Shown here piece after piece: positions 18,027 to 27,337 of a DNA stretch of 64,000 bases. The position numbers and the translations under genes were made by a program. The notes under the pieces were generated by a model. That model was given only the letters and a program-made list of their open reading frames with translations, was not told the DNA's origin and made no database searches. This DNA comes from Flavimaribacter sp039888615 (GTDB lineage Bacteria; Pseudomonadota; Alphaproteobacteria; Rhizobiales; Rhizobiaceae), in assembly GCA_039888615.1 (NCBI GenBank), contig JBDQQS010000013.1; one strand, 5' to 3'. The first letter of the stretch is position 1; each line of letters begins with the position of its first letter.

Positions 18027-19238
18027 ATGGGTGACTTCCACCAGAACGGAAGCGTGGCGACGCTGCATAATCTTACGCGGACGCCAGTCGAGGAACTGGA
18101 GCGACAACTCAAGCTCTTTACGGGAACACGCAAGATAACGCTTATCCTGCCTTCGCTGTTTTCTGAACTCGAAGGCCCTGCGCTGTCCAACATTGTCGAT
18201 GAGTTGTCGGGCGCGCAATATATCAACCACGTCGTCATCGGACTGGACCGGGCCGACAAGGACCAGTTCGCCTACGCCCGGGAGTACTTTTCCCGGCTAC
18301 CCCAGCGCCACGATATCCTGTGGCATGACGGGCCGCGTTTGCAGGCGATCGACAAGGAACTTTCGGACGCCGATCTGGCGCCGCTTGAACCTGGCAAGGG
18401 CCGCAATGTCTGGTATTGCATCGGCTATACGCTCGCCAGCCGCAACTCGGACGTCGTTGCGCTGCACGACTGTGATATCGTCACCTACAGCCGCGAGATG
18501 CTGGCGCGACTTGTTTATCCGGTCGCCAATCCCGCCTTTCCCTATCAATTCTGCAAGGGTTTTTACCCGCGCATAGCTGACGGCAAGCTGAACGGGCGCG
18601 TATCCCGCCTGCTTGTCACGCCGCTTCTGTTGGCGCTGCAGCGGGTAAGCGGGCATCACGAATATGTCGATTACCTTCAGGGTTTTCGCTATCCGCTCGC
18701 AGGGGAGTTCGCCATGCGCACGGCGATCCTGCCGGATATCCGGATCCCCTCAGACTGGGGGCTGGAAATCGGCGTTCTGTCGGAGGTCTGGCGCAATCTG
18801 AGCAAGCGACTCGTGTGCCAGGTCGATATTTCCGACGCCTATGATCACAAGCATCAGCCGCTATCGCAGGATGATCCGCATCGCGGGTTGTCGCGCATGT
18901 CGACCGATATCTGCAAGGCGCTGTTTCGCAAGCTGGCGACCGACGGTATGATCTTCAGCCAGGAGACGTTCCGCACCCTCAAGGCGACCTATTACCGAAC
19001 CGCGCTCGACCTGATCGAGATGTATTACAACGATGCGGTGATCAATGGACTTTATGTCGACCGGCATATCGAGGAGGCAGCCGTGGAACTGTTCGCGGGC
19101 AACATTGTCGAGGCCGGCCACACATTCCTTGAAAACCCGATGGAAACTCCTTTCATTCCAAACTGGAGCCGCGTCCAGGCGGCCAACCCGGATCTTGTGC
19201 GCAAGCTCGAAGAAGCGGTCAGGGCGGACAACAGTTAA
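18027..19238 (+). CDS. gpgS: Glucosyl-3-phosphoglycerate synthase-like glycosyltransferase
   Basis: 403 aa. GT-A fold with a metal-binding acidic motif in VALHDCDIVTYSREML (about residues 148-163). The GpgS-typical stretches FCKGFYPRIADGKLNGRVSR, YPLAGEFAMR and DWGLEIGVLSEVWR are present. This family moves glucose from a nucleotide donor to 3-phosphoglycerate. The following step, removal of phosphate, is supplied by the preceding gene. The product glucosylglycerate is a compatible solute under salt or nitrogen stress. The donor nucleotide cannot be assigned; mannosyl transfer is the main alternative. Confidence 0.8.
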   Translation: MGDFHQNGSVATLHNLTRTPVEELERQLKLFTGTRKITLILPSLFSELEGPALSNIVDELSGAQYINHVVIGLDRADKDQFAYAREYFSRLPQRHDILWHDGPRLQAIDKELSDADLAPLEPGKGRNVWYCIGYTLASRNSDVVALHDCDIVTYSREMLARLVYPVANPAFPYQFCKGFYPRIADGKLNGRVSRLLVTPLLLALQRVSGHHEYVDYLQGFRYPLAGEFAMRTAILPDIRIPSDWGLEIGVLSEVWRNLSKRLVCQVDISDAYDHKHQPLSQDDPHRGLSRMSTDICKALFRKLATDGMIFSQETFRTLKATYYRTALDLIEMYYNDAVINGLYVDRHIEEAAVELFAGNIVEAGHTFLENPMETPFIPNWSRVQAANPDLVRKLEEAVRADNS

Positions 19239-19326
19239 GCCGCCTGTCATCCCGGGTGGCAAGCCAATACCTGGCGTCGGGCTCTCGTGCTTGGGGGCGC
19301 CAGCTTGTCGTAACGGAGGCGTAACG

Positions 19327-20331
19327 ATGTGCGAGATCCTTGTTCTGACCGAACGGGAACTGAAAAAGTGCATGGTTCTGGACCGCGATGCGAGTGATAT
19401 CGTCGAGCACGCATTTGCGAAGCTGGCCTCCGGGACTGTCGTCATGCCGCCGGTCCTGTCGATGGACCTTCCCCAGGCGCACGGCGAGGTGGATATAAAG
19501 ACAGCTTATATTCCGGGCTTAGAGGATTTCGCCGTCAAGATAAGTCCCGGATTCTTCGACAATCCGTCGCTCGGATTGCCGAGCCTCAACGGCATGATGG
19601 TGCTGCTCAACGCCAAGACCGGTCTCGTCGACGCGGTGCTTCTCGACAATGGTTATCTGACCGATCTCCGCACGGCTGCGGCTGGCGCCGTGGCGTCGCG
19701 TCATCTCGCTCCGGAAACCGTCACGACAGCCGCGGTCTTCGGCACAGGAGTCCAGGCCCGTTTGCAAATCGAGGCGGCTCATCTGGAGCGCGCCTTTGAA
19801 CGCGTGCTTGTCTGGGGGCGTGACCGGGAAAAGGCGGAACGTTGCGCCGAAGATATCCGGAAAGCGCTTGGAATTGAGGCGATCGCGGAGGACAATCCGG
19901 CGGAAGCCGTCGCCGAAAGCCAGCTGGTCATCACGACAACTCCGGCGCGCGAGCCGATTCTTGCCGCGGAATGGCTGCACCCCGGCCTGCATGTCACCGC
20001 TATGGGATCCGATCAGGCCGGCAAGAACGAAGTTCAGCCGGAAGCGCTGGCCGCAGCCGACCTTTATGTCTGCGACAGGCTCAGCCAATGCGCAAAGCTC
20101 GGCGAATTGCGCGCCGCTCGCGCCGCCGGCCTGATGATGGATGTTACGCCGCCGGAACTCGGGCAGATCATAGATGGTTCGCGGCCGGGCCGGGTTTCGG
20201 CCGACGCCATCACCATTTGCGATCTTACCGGCACGGGCGCTCAGGATACGGCGATTGCGACGATCGCGCTAGCACGCGCGCGCGCCACCGATCTCGGCTC
20301 CGTGATCAGGCAGGACCAGACGCGATGCTGA
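19327..20331 (+). CDS. eutC: EutC-like ornithine cyclodeaminase family protein (ectoine catabolism)
   Basis: 334 aa. Ornithine cyclodeaminase/mu-crystallin fold: substrate-site region TDLRTAAAGAVASRHLA and Rossmann loop AVFGTGVQARLQIEA (about 139-153). Ectoine-utilisation EutC proteins belong to this family. The adjoining doeX-like regulator and DoeD-like transaminase support that reading. GGAGG at 19315-19319 sits seven bases ahead of ATG 19327, which fixes the start. It overlaps doeX by seven bases. Alternatives are alanine dehydrogenase or true ornithine cyclodeaminase activity. Confidence 0.75.
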   Translation: MCEILVLTERELKKCMVLDRDASDIVEHAFAKLASGTVVMPPVLSMDLPQAHGEVDIKTAYIPGLEDFAVKISPGFFDNPSLGLPSLNGMMVLLNAKTGLVDAVLLDNGYLTDLRTAAAGAVASRHLAPETVTTAAVFGTGVQARLQIEAAHLERAFERVLVWGRDREKAERCAEDIRKALGIEAIAEDNPAEAVAESQLVITTTPAREPILAAEWLHPGLHVTAMGSDQAGKNEVQPEALAAADLYVCDRLSQCAKLGELRAARAAGLMMDVTPPELGQIIDGSRPGRVSADAITICDLTGTGAQDTAIATIALARARATDLGSVIRQDQTRC

Positions 20332-20807
20332 GACTCGATTCCATAGACCTCAAAATACTCGCCGTGTTGCAAAAGGAAGGTCGAATCACCAAGGCCGCGC
20401 TCGCTGATCGGGTCAATCTCACTACCACGCCGTGCTGGGAACGTCTCAAGCGTCTTGAGAAAGCCGGCGTGATTTCGGGATACGGCGCGCGGCTGTCATT
20501 GAAGGCGCTTGGTCCGGCATCGGTCATTTTCATGGCGGCTGAGATAGAGAACCACCGCAGCGAGGATTTCCGGCGCTTCGAGCAGGCGATTCTCGACAAT
20601 GATTTCGTGACCGGTTGTTGGGCTGTCGGCGGCGGCATCGACTATCTTCTCAGAATCGTCGCCAAGGATGTCGAAGCCTACCAGCGGATGGTCGATGAGA
20701 TGCTGTCTTCGGACATCGGCCTCAAGCGCTACTACAGCTACATCATGACGAAGGCGATCAAGGAGGGACCGGACTTTCCGCTCTCCCTGATCGCTGATCC
20801 CCGTTAG
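20325..20807 (+). CDS. doeX: Lrp/AsnC family regulator, DoeX-like
   Basis: 160 aa. N-terminal winged helix (DLKILAVLQKEGRITKAALA, then VNLTTTPCWERLKRLEKAGV), and a C-terminal RAM ligand-binding domain (VTGCWAVGGGIDYLLRIVAK). DoeX proteins regulate ectoine degradation genes and respond to pathway intermediates. It starts inside the eutC-like gene (overlap of seven bases) and ends four bases from the stop of the convergent doeD-like gene, consistent with a shared regulon. Confidence 0.78.
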   Translation: MLRLDSIDLKILAVLQKEGRITKAALADRVNLTTTPCWERLKRLEKAGVISGYGARLSLKALGPASVIFMAAEIENHRSEDFRRFEQAILDNDFVTGCWAVGGGIDYLLRIVAKDVEAYQRMVDEMLSSDIGLKRYYSYIMTKAIKEGPDFPLSLIADPR

Positions 20808-20810
20808 CGC

Positions 20811-22190
20811 TCAGAGCCCTGCAGCGACCGTTTGAACCGCGTCGCGCGTGGCTTCCACGATGGCGTCGGCTTCTTGTGTTGTCAGGCACATTGGTGGCGC
20901 AAAACCGAGTATATCTCCCTGAGGCATCGCGCGGCCGATAACCTTCGACCGGTCCAACAGGGCGGTTGCGATCGCAGGACCGACCTTGCGAGACGCCTCG
21001 AAACGGGCGCCGGTTTCACGATCCTGCACGAATTCCACGGCGGCCATCAACCCTTCGCCCCGAATGTCGCCAACGATCTCGATATCGTCGAGCGCGTCCT
21101 TCAGCGCCTGTTTGAAATAGGCGCCCGTGTCACGAGCGTTCGTCACCAGGTCCAGGTCGTCTATCAGTTTCAGGTTGGCGACGCCCGCCGCCGCGCCGAT
21201 CGGATGGGCCGAATAGGTCCAGCCATGGCCGATGGGCCCAAGCTTGTCGGTCCCGTCCTCGAGAACCTTCCAGACCTTTTCCGAGACGATACTGCCCGAA
21301 AGCGGCGCATAGGCGGAGGTCAGGCCCTTGGCGATGGTTATGATGTCCGGGCGTATGCCGTAATGGTCCGATCCAAACATGCTGCCAAGCCGCCCGAAGC
21401 CGGTTACAACCTCGTCTGCGATCAGGAGAATGTCATGTTTGCGCAACACCGCCTGGATCGCGTCCCAGTAGCCCGCTGGCGGCGGCACGATTCCGCCGGT
21501 CCCGAGAACGGGTTCGCCGATAAACGCGGCGATGGTGTCAGCGCCTTCCTTTTCGATCAGCGCTTCGAGGCTTGCGGCGCATTGCGCGACGAAGTCCGCC
21601 TCCGACTGGCTGCGATCATTGCGGTGAAAGTAGTAAGGCGCATCGGTGTGGATGACCTGTGACAAAGGCAGGTCGAACTGGTTGTGGAAGAGTTCGAGGC
21701 CGGTCAGCGAACCGGTCATCAGGCCCGAGCCATGGTAACCCCGCCAGCGCGAAATGATTTTCTTTTTCTCCGAACGGCCGAGCACGTTGTTGTAATACCA
21801 GACAAGCTTGACATTGGTTTCGTTGGCGTCCGAACCGGAAAGGCCGAAATAGACTTTCGACATTCCTTCCGGCGCGCGATCGATAACCATCTTCGCCAGG
21901 GTGATCGAGGCTTCCGTCCCGTGGCCCACATAGGCGTGATAATAGGCAAGCTCTCTCGCCTGTTCCGCAATTGCGTCAGCGATTTCCGATCGACCATAGC
22001 CGACATTCACGCAATAGAGCCCGGCGAATGCATCCAGCAGCCGGTTGCCTTCACGGTCGGTGATGTAGACGCCGTCGCCGGTTTTGACGATACGGTCGGG
22101 CAGTTCGCCGCGGGCGAATTGCGCCAGATGCGTGGAGGGATGAAAAAAGGTTTCGCGGTCCCATTCGGCGAGCTGGTCGTTTCGCAACAT
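20811..22190 (-). CDS. doeD: Class III aminotransferase, DoeD-type (diaminobutyrate transaminase)
   Basis: 459 aa. The PLP lysine lies in DIITIAKGLTSAYAPLSGSI, and the pyridine-binding aspartate in ILLIADEVVTGFGR. The N-terminus (MLRNDQLAEWDRETFFHPST) closely resembles my recollection of Halomonas DoeD, which transaminates 2,4-diaminobutyrate to aspartate semialdehyde in ectoine breakdown. The adjacent doeX and eutC-like genes support it. The hydrolase and deacetylase steps (DoeA, DoeB) are not in this window. A broader omega-amino-acid:pyruvate transaminase role remains possible. Confidence 0.75.
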   Translation of the reverse strand: MLRNDQLAEWDRETFFHPSTHLAQFARGELPDRIVKTGDGVYITDREGNRLLDAFAGLYCVNVGYGRSEIADAIAEQARELAYYHAYVGHGTEASITLAKMVIDRAPEGMSKVYFGLSGSDANETNVKLVWYYNNVLGRSEKKKIISRWRGYHGSGLMTGSLTGLELFHNQFDLPLSQVIHTDAPYYFHRNDRSQSEADFVAQCAASLEALIEKEGADTIAAFIGEPVLGTGGIVPPPAGYWDAIQAVLRKHDILLIADEVVTGFGRLGSMFGSDHYGIRPDIITIAKGLTSAYAPLSGSIVSEKVWKVLEDGTDKLGPIGHGWTYSAHPIGAAAGVANLKLIDDLDLVTNARDTGAYFKQALKDALDDIEIVGDIRGEGLMAAVEFVQDRETGARFEASRKVGPAIATALLDRSKVIGRAMPQGDILGFAPPMCLTTQEADAIVEATRDAVQTVAAGL

Positions 22191-22275
22191 GTGTCAGTCC
22201 TGTCTTTCCGGATTCCATTTTGCGCCGATTGTGCATTGAATCCATCCGGCGATGTCGCCAAATCTTCCTGCTTTT

Positions 22276-23592
22276 TCAGAATTTCCTTCTGGCAGCGACA
22301 GTTTCGCTGTTCTTACGGTTCCGTCGGTGGGCGCCCGATTTGCGGAGCGGTTTGGCCGAATGAATGACCGGTTCGGATTCCGCAGCAAGGTTTCGGGCCT
22401 TTATCCTCCGGGCGTAGAGCCGGCCGAGCGGCGCCGCCGTCAAACCGTGCAGAAGCGCGCTGATCCACACGGCGTTGATTGCGATGTAGAGAACAGGTTC
22501 GGCGTATCCAGCGTCGATTTGCGGCACCACGAGCAGCGCAAACAGCGCTGTAGCGAGGCCGCGCGGACCAAACCAGCCGAAAAACAGGCGTGTTTCGGGA
22601 GACGCATCTGTTCCAATCAGCGATATCCATATCGAAACCGGCCGCACGACGAACAAACTGACCAGCACAATCGCTACCGTCGCGAGGTCAAGATGGGCAA
22701 GCGCGGCTGGCAAGAGCGCGAGTCCGAGGAGGAAAAACGCCGCCCAGCTCAGCAATTGACCCTCGCTTTCGGTGAATTCGTAGATGAAGGCGCTTGCGCT
22801 CTTGACTATATTGCCAAAGCAGAGGCCGGCGATAAACGCAGCGATGAAACCATTTCCACCAATGAGTGATGCGGCGAAATAGGATGTCATGGCCAGTGAC
22901 AGCGTGCCAATGCCTTCATAGGGATCGGTGGCGAGACGCTGTCTTTTCGCCCACAGGAGGAGGAAACCGCCGGCGCAACCTATGACAATGCCGGTGAGTG
23001 GTCCGAGCGTCAGCTGACGTGTTATGAAGGCGATCCAGTTGACGTCGGCGCGTTCGGTCGCTTCCGCGGCGAGGCTAGCGAAAAGCAGCACTGCGGGCAG
23101 GGCTATGCCGTCATTCAGACCGCTTTCGACTGTCAGGGCCCTTCGGGGGCGCTCCGGAATGTCCGGATTGGTCACGACGGATAGTCCCAGGGCGGCGTCC
23201 GTCGGGGTGAGGATCGCGGCGACCAGCGCCACGGCGAATACCGGCCAACCGGGGAGGAACAGCAGGGCCGCCAGTGCGCCGAAAAGAATGCAAAGCGGAA
23301 GCCCGACGACCAGCATTCGGACCGGCCAGACATGTCGCTGGCGCAAAGCGGACAGGTTGGTCTGAGCCGCGTCCAGGAAAAGCAGCACGATCAGGGCGAT
23401 TTCGGCCACCAGATGCAGAGCTTCGCGCGCGCCTTCTCCCGACATGACGCCGGTCGAAGCCATGGCCAGGCCGAAGCCGATACACAACATCGGCGCCGTT
23501 AAAACGGTCTTCGTCAACCCGTTGGCAACGACCGAAAGCCCGAGAGCGAACAGGCTGACAATTAAAAATCCGACGATCTCGCTTTCAGGCAT
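22276..23592 (-). CDS. Cation/proton antiporter, CPA1 (NhaP-like) family
   Basis: 438 aa with about 12 hydrophobic segments. The family ion-site region SGLNDGIALPAVLLFASLAA (near residues 177-196) contains the conserved Asn-Asp pair. TPTDAALGLSVV corresponds to the unwound TM4 region, and GWFGPRGLATALFALLVVPQ is a conserved late helix. It exchanges sodium or potassium for protons. The cytoplasmic C-terminus is short and basic. It lies on the same strand as doeD, 85 bases upstream of it. The position next to osmolyte genes fits a role in salt stress, which is an inference. Confidence 0.85.
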   Translation of the reverse strand: MPESEIVGFLIVSLFALGLSVVANGLTKTVLTAPMLCIGFGLAMASTGVMSGEGAREALHLVAEIALIVLLFLDAAQTNLSALRQRHVWPVRMLVVGLPLCILFGALAALLFLPGWPVFAVALVAAILTPTDAALGLSVVTNPDIPERPRRALTVESGLNDGIALPAVLLFASLAAEATERADVNWIAFITRQLTLGPLTGIVIGCAGGFLLLWAKRQRLATDPYEGIGTLSLAMTSYFAASLIGGNGFIAAFIAGLCFGNIVKSASAFIYEFTESEGQLLSWAAFFLLGLALLPAALAHLDLATVAIVLVSLFVVRPVSIWISLIGTDASPETRLFFGWFGPRGLATALFALLVVPQIDAGYAEPVLYIAINAVWISALLHGLTAAPLGRLYARRIKARNLAAESEPVIHSAKPLRKSGAHRRNRKNSETVAARRKF

Positions 23593-23819
23593 GGCGCAAC
23601 GGAACCCGGCTTATCAAGGGCCTGCATACGATATCTTCAAGCGTCGGCAAATCAATAGGCCTCCTTTTGGTGACAGCATGGTTCTCGGATGATCTTATCC
23701 GTCTGGACGCCATTTGTCGGGCTGAGGCACGAACGGTATCGAAAATTTTGCCGCTGGCTCATACGAACGGAAACAGTCCTTGGAACTCGAGGAATTGCGC
23801 AAACGAACCGTCGTCGCTC

Positions 23820-24595
23820 TTATCCGCTACGGCGTTCCAGCCAGGCATCGAGTTTCTCCGCCGTGTTCTCGCTGCGGGCAAGCACTGCGAACTGGTCCAT
23901 CTCTATCGCAAGCCCATCGGCGGTTGTTGTTTCCAGGCCGCCCGACACTGCTCTCAGGATCGATGAGATGGTCAGCGGCTCATGTGCGACAATCGCAAAA
24001 GCCAGTTCCATGGCAGCGTCGATCAGGTTGTGGTCGGGAACGATCCGGTTGATCAAGCCGATCATGAGTGCCTGCTCCGGGGAGAATGGCTCTCCCGTCA
24101 ACAGCAATTCCAGCGCTTGCTTGCGTCCGGCGAGGCGCGGCAGACGCTGCGTTCCGCCGAATGTCGGCGCAATTCCGATCCTGACTTCCGGCTTGGCGAA
24201 CAGCGCGTTTTCGGCCGCGATCGCCAGATGCGCTGCTTCGGTTATCTCGCAGCCGCCGCCAAAGGCGATGCCGTTGACGGCAGCAATCACCGGCTTCGAA
24301 AATCCCTCGATTCGCGCCGTCATGGCCTGTCCGCGCCGGACGAAGTCCCGGGTGGCGATTTCGGCGCCTTGGCGGAGGCTTTCGCGGAACTCCGCGATGT
24401 CCGCCCAGCCGAAAAGGCCCGATCGCCGGCGCCAGTTAAAATCACCGCGCGCAAGTCGCTGGCGCCTTCGATATCATCGAGCCGACTGCACAGGCAGTCG
24501 TTGAGCGTATAGCTCAGGGCATTCAGTTTCTCAGGCCTGTTTAACCGCAAAAGGGCGATTGGCCCGATTCGCTCCATCGTTACAGGGTGTTCCAT
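23820..24595 (-). pseudogene. Enoyl-CoA hydratase/isomerase family gene broken by a frameshift
   Basis: Codons from ATG 24595 give an intact crotonase N-terminus (IALLRLNRPEKLNALS, LRAVILTGAGDRAFSAG). They then drift out of frame at about 24402-24407, in a short run of G on the minus strand. Adding one base restores ADIAEFRESLRQGAEIATRD, then KPVIAAVNGIAFGGGCEI and GIAPTFGGTQRLPRLAGR, through to the stop at 23820. The whole would be about 258 aa. Either a genuine inactivation or a single-base sequence error. It is divergent from the tetR-like gene, itself frameshifted, across an operator palindrome. Confidence 0.85.
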
Positions 24596-24650
24596 GGTCG
24601 GTGTCCGATCCTCTCAATTTCCCGAGAGGCTACGGGCGCGACGCTTGTAA

Positions 24651-24672
24651 GTAAACTCACTGGTGAGTATAC
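24651..24672. promoter_or_regulatory. Operator palindrome between the enoyl-CoA hydratase and TetR genes
   Basis: GTAAACTCAC-TG-GTGAGTATAC: ten-base arms with one mismatch around a two-base centre. It ends four bases ahead of the tetR start codon and sits in the divergent promoter region, as expected for an autoregulated TetR repressor. Confidence 0.65.
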
Positions 24673-24676
24673 AAAC

Positions 24677-25271
24677 ATGATGCCGAGAGACAGCGCGAGA
24701 ACCCGGGAAACGATTGTGAAGGCGGCCAGCGCGCTCTTCTATACGCATGGCGTTCGAGCCAGCAATCTCGACAGGATCGCCGAGAAGGCAGGTGTGACCA
24801 AGCGTACCGTGTATTATCACTTCTCCAGCAAGGACGAGCTGATCGAGGCCTATCTGACGGCGCGCGACGGACCGAATCTGGCTGCCATGAGGAGTTGGTT
24901 CCAAAAGAGGGACACCGATCTTGCAAGCGGCGTAAGAGCTGTTTTCTCAGGCATGAAGGACGCCTCGCAACACCGAAAATGGCGCGGCTGCGGCTATCTG
25001 CGGACGGCCGGGGAATTCGCGAACACGCCGGGTCTCCGGCGGTCAAGGCTGCGGCGCTTCACAAAAAAACGTCGAAGCATGGCTGGCGGAGGAGTTTCGC
25101 GCGGCCGGAATCGACAACGCCGAATCCCTTGCGCGGCAGGTGACGCTACTCATGGACGGGGCCTTTTCCGTCATGCTTATTCATCATGATCCCGACTACA
25201 TCGAACAGGCGGGAGAGGCGGCTGCGGCGCTGATCGAAAAATCCATGCACGCGGTTCCGGCCGGTGGGTGA
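24677..25271 (+). pseudogene. TetR family regulator gene with two frameshifts
   Basis: The N-terminal DNA-binding domain is intact: RETIVKAASALFYTHGVRAS, then KAGVTKRTVYYHFSSKDELI. In the ligand domain, frame is lost near 25028-25033 (a CCGGG run) and again in the seven-A run at 25063-25069. Restoring one base at each site gives NTPGSPAVKAAALHKKNVEA, then EEFRAAGIDNAESLARQVTL and LIHHDPDYIEQAGEAAAAL, to a stop at 25269-25271, about 198 aa. As read, the product would be a DNA-binding domain with a scrambled C-terminus. Confidence 0.82.
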
Positions 25272-25387
25272 TAGCCGGCAAAAGAGACCTTGAAGGCGTG
25301 AAATGTTTCGCCGATCGCCATCAAGATTGCCGTTGGCGCGCTTGCGACGCCCATCGATCCGGTGGTCGCCGGGAAGCGCGTGGTCGG

Positions 25388-26875
25388 TCAGACCGGTTCG
25401 CCGGTGAACATCGCGACCAGTTTTTTCTTCTCGACCTTGCCGTTGTTGTTGCGCGGCAGTTCGTCGATCAGCCTGAATTCCCGCGGGCACTTGTCGGCGC
25501 TGATATTTGCGCGCGCAAATACGCCGAGTTTTTCCACCGTCAGCACGTCGTTTGAGGCCACTACAAAGGCGGCGACCTCTTCGCCAGAGGCTTCGGAGGG
25601 ATAGCCGATGACGGCGGCTTCCTTCACCTCCGGATGCCGAAGTAGCGTGTGTTCGATCTCGCGCGGGAAAACATTGACGCCGTTGCGGATAATCAAATCC
25701 GACGCGCGTCCCGTCAGAACCAGGAAACCGTCCTCATCTATGTAGCCGAGATCACCGGGTATGGCCCATCCGTCAGCGATGCGGTCGGAGTTTTCGCGCT
25801 CCTCTCCGATGATCTCGTCGGCGATGCAGGGGGAGCGGATCATGATCAACCCGTTTTCGCCCGCCGGCAGGGATTCGCCATCAGCGCCGGCGATCCGGAT
25901 ATGCGTCAGCACATGCGGCTTGCCGACGGAGTTCGGATTCTTCAACACGTCCTCTCCGGACAGTTCCGAAATCATGGGGCAGCAGATGCTCGAACCATAA
26001 TCGACGCGGTAGCCCGGCGTCAGTTCCTTGTGGGCGCGAACACTGTGTTCCGGCGGCACGGCTGCGCCCGCAACCGTCAAAGCTCGCAAGTCCGGGAACA
26101 TGGGAGTGTCCCTGCCGGCCGATATTTCAAGCATGCCCGCTAGCTGCGGCGGCACGATGAACGCGGCGCGCGCCTTCAGTTCGACAAAGGCTTCCGCGAC
26201 TTCTCCAGCGGAAGACAGGATCGGCAGGAAATGCACGGTTCCGCCGTCCATCAGATGAAAGAGCGTATGGATCTGCGGAGCAGTGTAGCCAAGCGGCAGG
26301 GAGCAAACGAAAACGCCGCCGCTGTAGCCAAGCGAACTCGTGCGGTGCGCAAGGTACCGGTTCAGAAACGTGTTGTGGCCAACGGCGATTCCCTGCGGTG
26401 AACCGGTCGTGCCCGAAGTCAGCGCAATGATCGCCGGATGATGAGCGGTCACCGCCTCGTACTCGGCGCTGTCCATGGCGGCGATCTCGTTGCGCCAGCC
26501 CTGTTTTGCCAACACGGACTCATATTCTGGTTCGGCGGGCGTTCCACGCAATTCGATTATGGCGCGGATATTGAAGTTTTTCGCGCTCGAATTCTTCTCT
26601 CCAGGCTTGGCGCGGAAGTCGAGCAGCATGGCGGAAGCGCCGATCATCCAGAGCGCGAGAGCGGCGGCAACCGTTTCTTCCGGTCTCTGAAGCGCGACGC
26701 CAACCCGGTCGCCGGCGCCTATTCCGCGGTCCTTCAGGTAACGCGCGCCTTGGGACGCAAGAGCGACCAGGTCGCTGAACGACAGCACAACCTCGTCGGA
26801 TACGATTGCTTTGCGGTCCGGAAAACGCTTGGCCACGCCGGTAAATACGTCGGCCAGATTCATTGCTGTAGTCAT
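25388..26875 (-). CDS. AMP-dependent acyl-CoA synthetase/ligase
   Basis: 495 aa. Adenylate-forming enzyme: AMP loop IIALTSGTTGSPQGIAVGH (about 150-168), YGSS-type A5 region VDYGSSICCPM, hinge GYIDEDGFLVLTGRASDLII, and catalytic C-terminal lysine in LPRNNNGKVEKKKL. It activates a carboxylic acid as an adenylate and passes it to CoA or a carrier protein. The substrate is unknown; its length and neighbours (crotonase, halogenase-like flavoprotein) fit an aromatic or medium-chain acid. It is divergent from the halogenase-like gene across about 460 bases. Confidence 0.85.
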   Translation of the reverse strand: MTTAMNLADVFTGVAKRFPDRKAIVSDEVVLSFSDLVALASQGARYLKDRGIGAGDRVGVALQRPEETVAAALALWMIGASAMLLDFRAKPGEKNSSAKNFNIRAIIELRGTPAEPEYESVLAKQGWRNEIAAMDSAEYEAVTAHHPAIIALTSGTTGSPQGIAVGHNTFLNRYLAHRTSSLGYSGGVFVCSLPLGYTAPQIHTLFHLMDGGTVHFLPILSSAGEVAEAFVELKARAAFIVPPQLAGMLEISAGRDTPMFPDLRALTVAGAAVPPEHSVRAHKELTPGYRVDYGSSICCPMISELSGEDVLKNPNSVGKPHVLTHIRIAGADGESLPAGENGLIMIRSPCIADEIIGEERENSDRIADGWAIPGDLGYIDEDGFLVLTGRASDLIIRNGVNVFPREIEHTLLRHPEVKEAAVIGYPSEASGEEVAAFVVASNDVLTVEKLGVFARANISADKCPREFRLIDELPRNNNGKVEKKKLVAMFTGEPV

Positions 26876-27337
26876 TCTGCTGCTCCAGATTCCTTCGGCC
26901 CGGGCGCGCCGGATTGCCGGTATACGGGTTTGTTCCTTCGATGGAGAAGAAATGTCAACGTATAACTCGCATTCGCATTTCCAATGAAAAGGTCATCGCG
27001 GAAGGTGTCGGAGGAAGTTCTGGATCAATTGTCAAGACTGAAGACACGGCGAATTGCCTCTCAATATGCGCGAACGCAGCTCCATTTCGCCAATGTTCTC
27101 GAGAAAAACCAATACAGGTACAGCTGATGCAGCACATTTCGGAACCGGGCAAGAATATCGCTTCTAAGCATGAAATCGCCTTAAATATCTCTGGCGAGGT
27201 TTTACAAGAAATCCACAAGTCCAATTTCGAAGACTGCGTACAAATCTTCGAGAAACTTGCATTCAAACGTATTGTCGGTAACAACGCTGTGAACCCTAAC
27301 GCGAAGACAGGACGAGTGCCCAGGAGACAGGTGCAAG
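26876..27337. other. Intergenic region between ligase and halogenase-like genes, with one doubtful small reading frame
   Basis: This holds the divergent promoters. From ATG 27127 a 77-codon frame runs to 27360 and overlaps the halogenase start. Its middle (HEIALNISGEVLQEIHKSNF) could form amphipathic helices, but I recognise no family, there is no clear ribosome-binding site, and its tail coincides with the halogenase leader. AGGAGA at 27322-27327 serves the halogenase GTG start. Base composition is lower in GC than the flanks. Confidence 0.3.
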
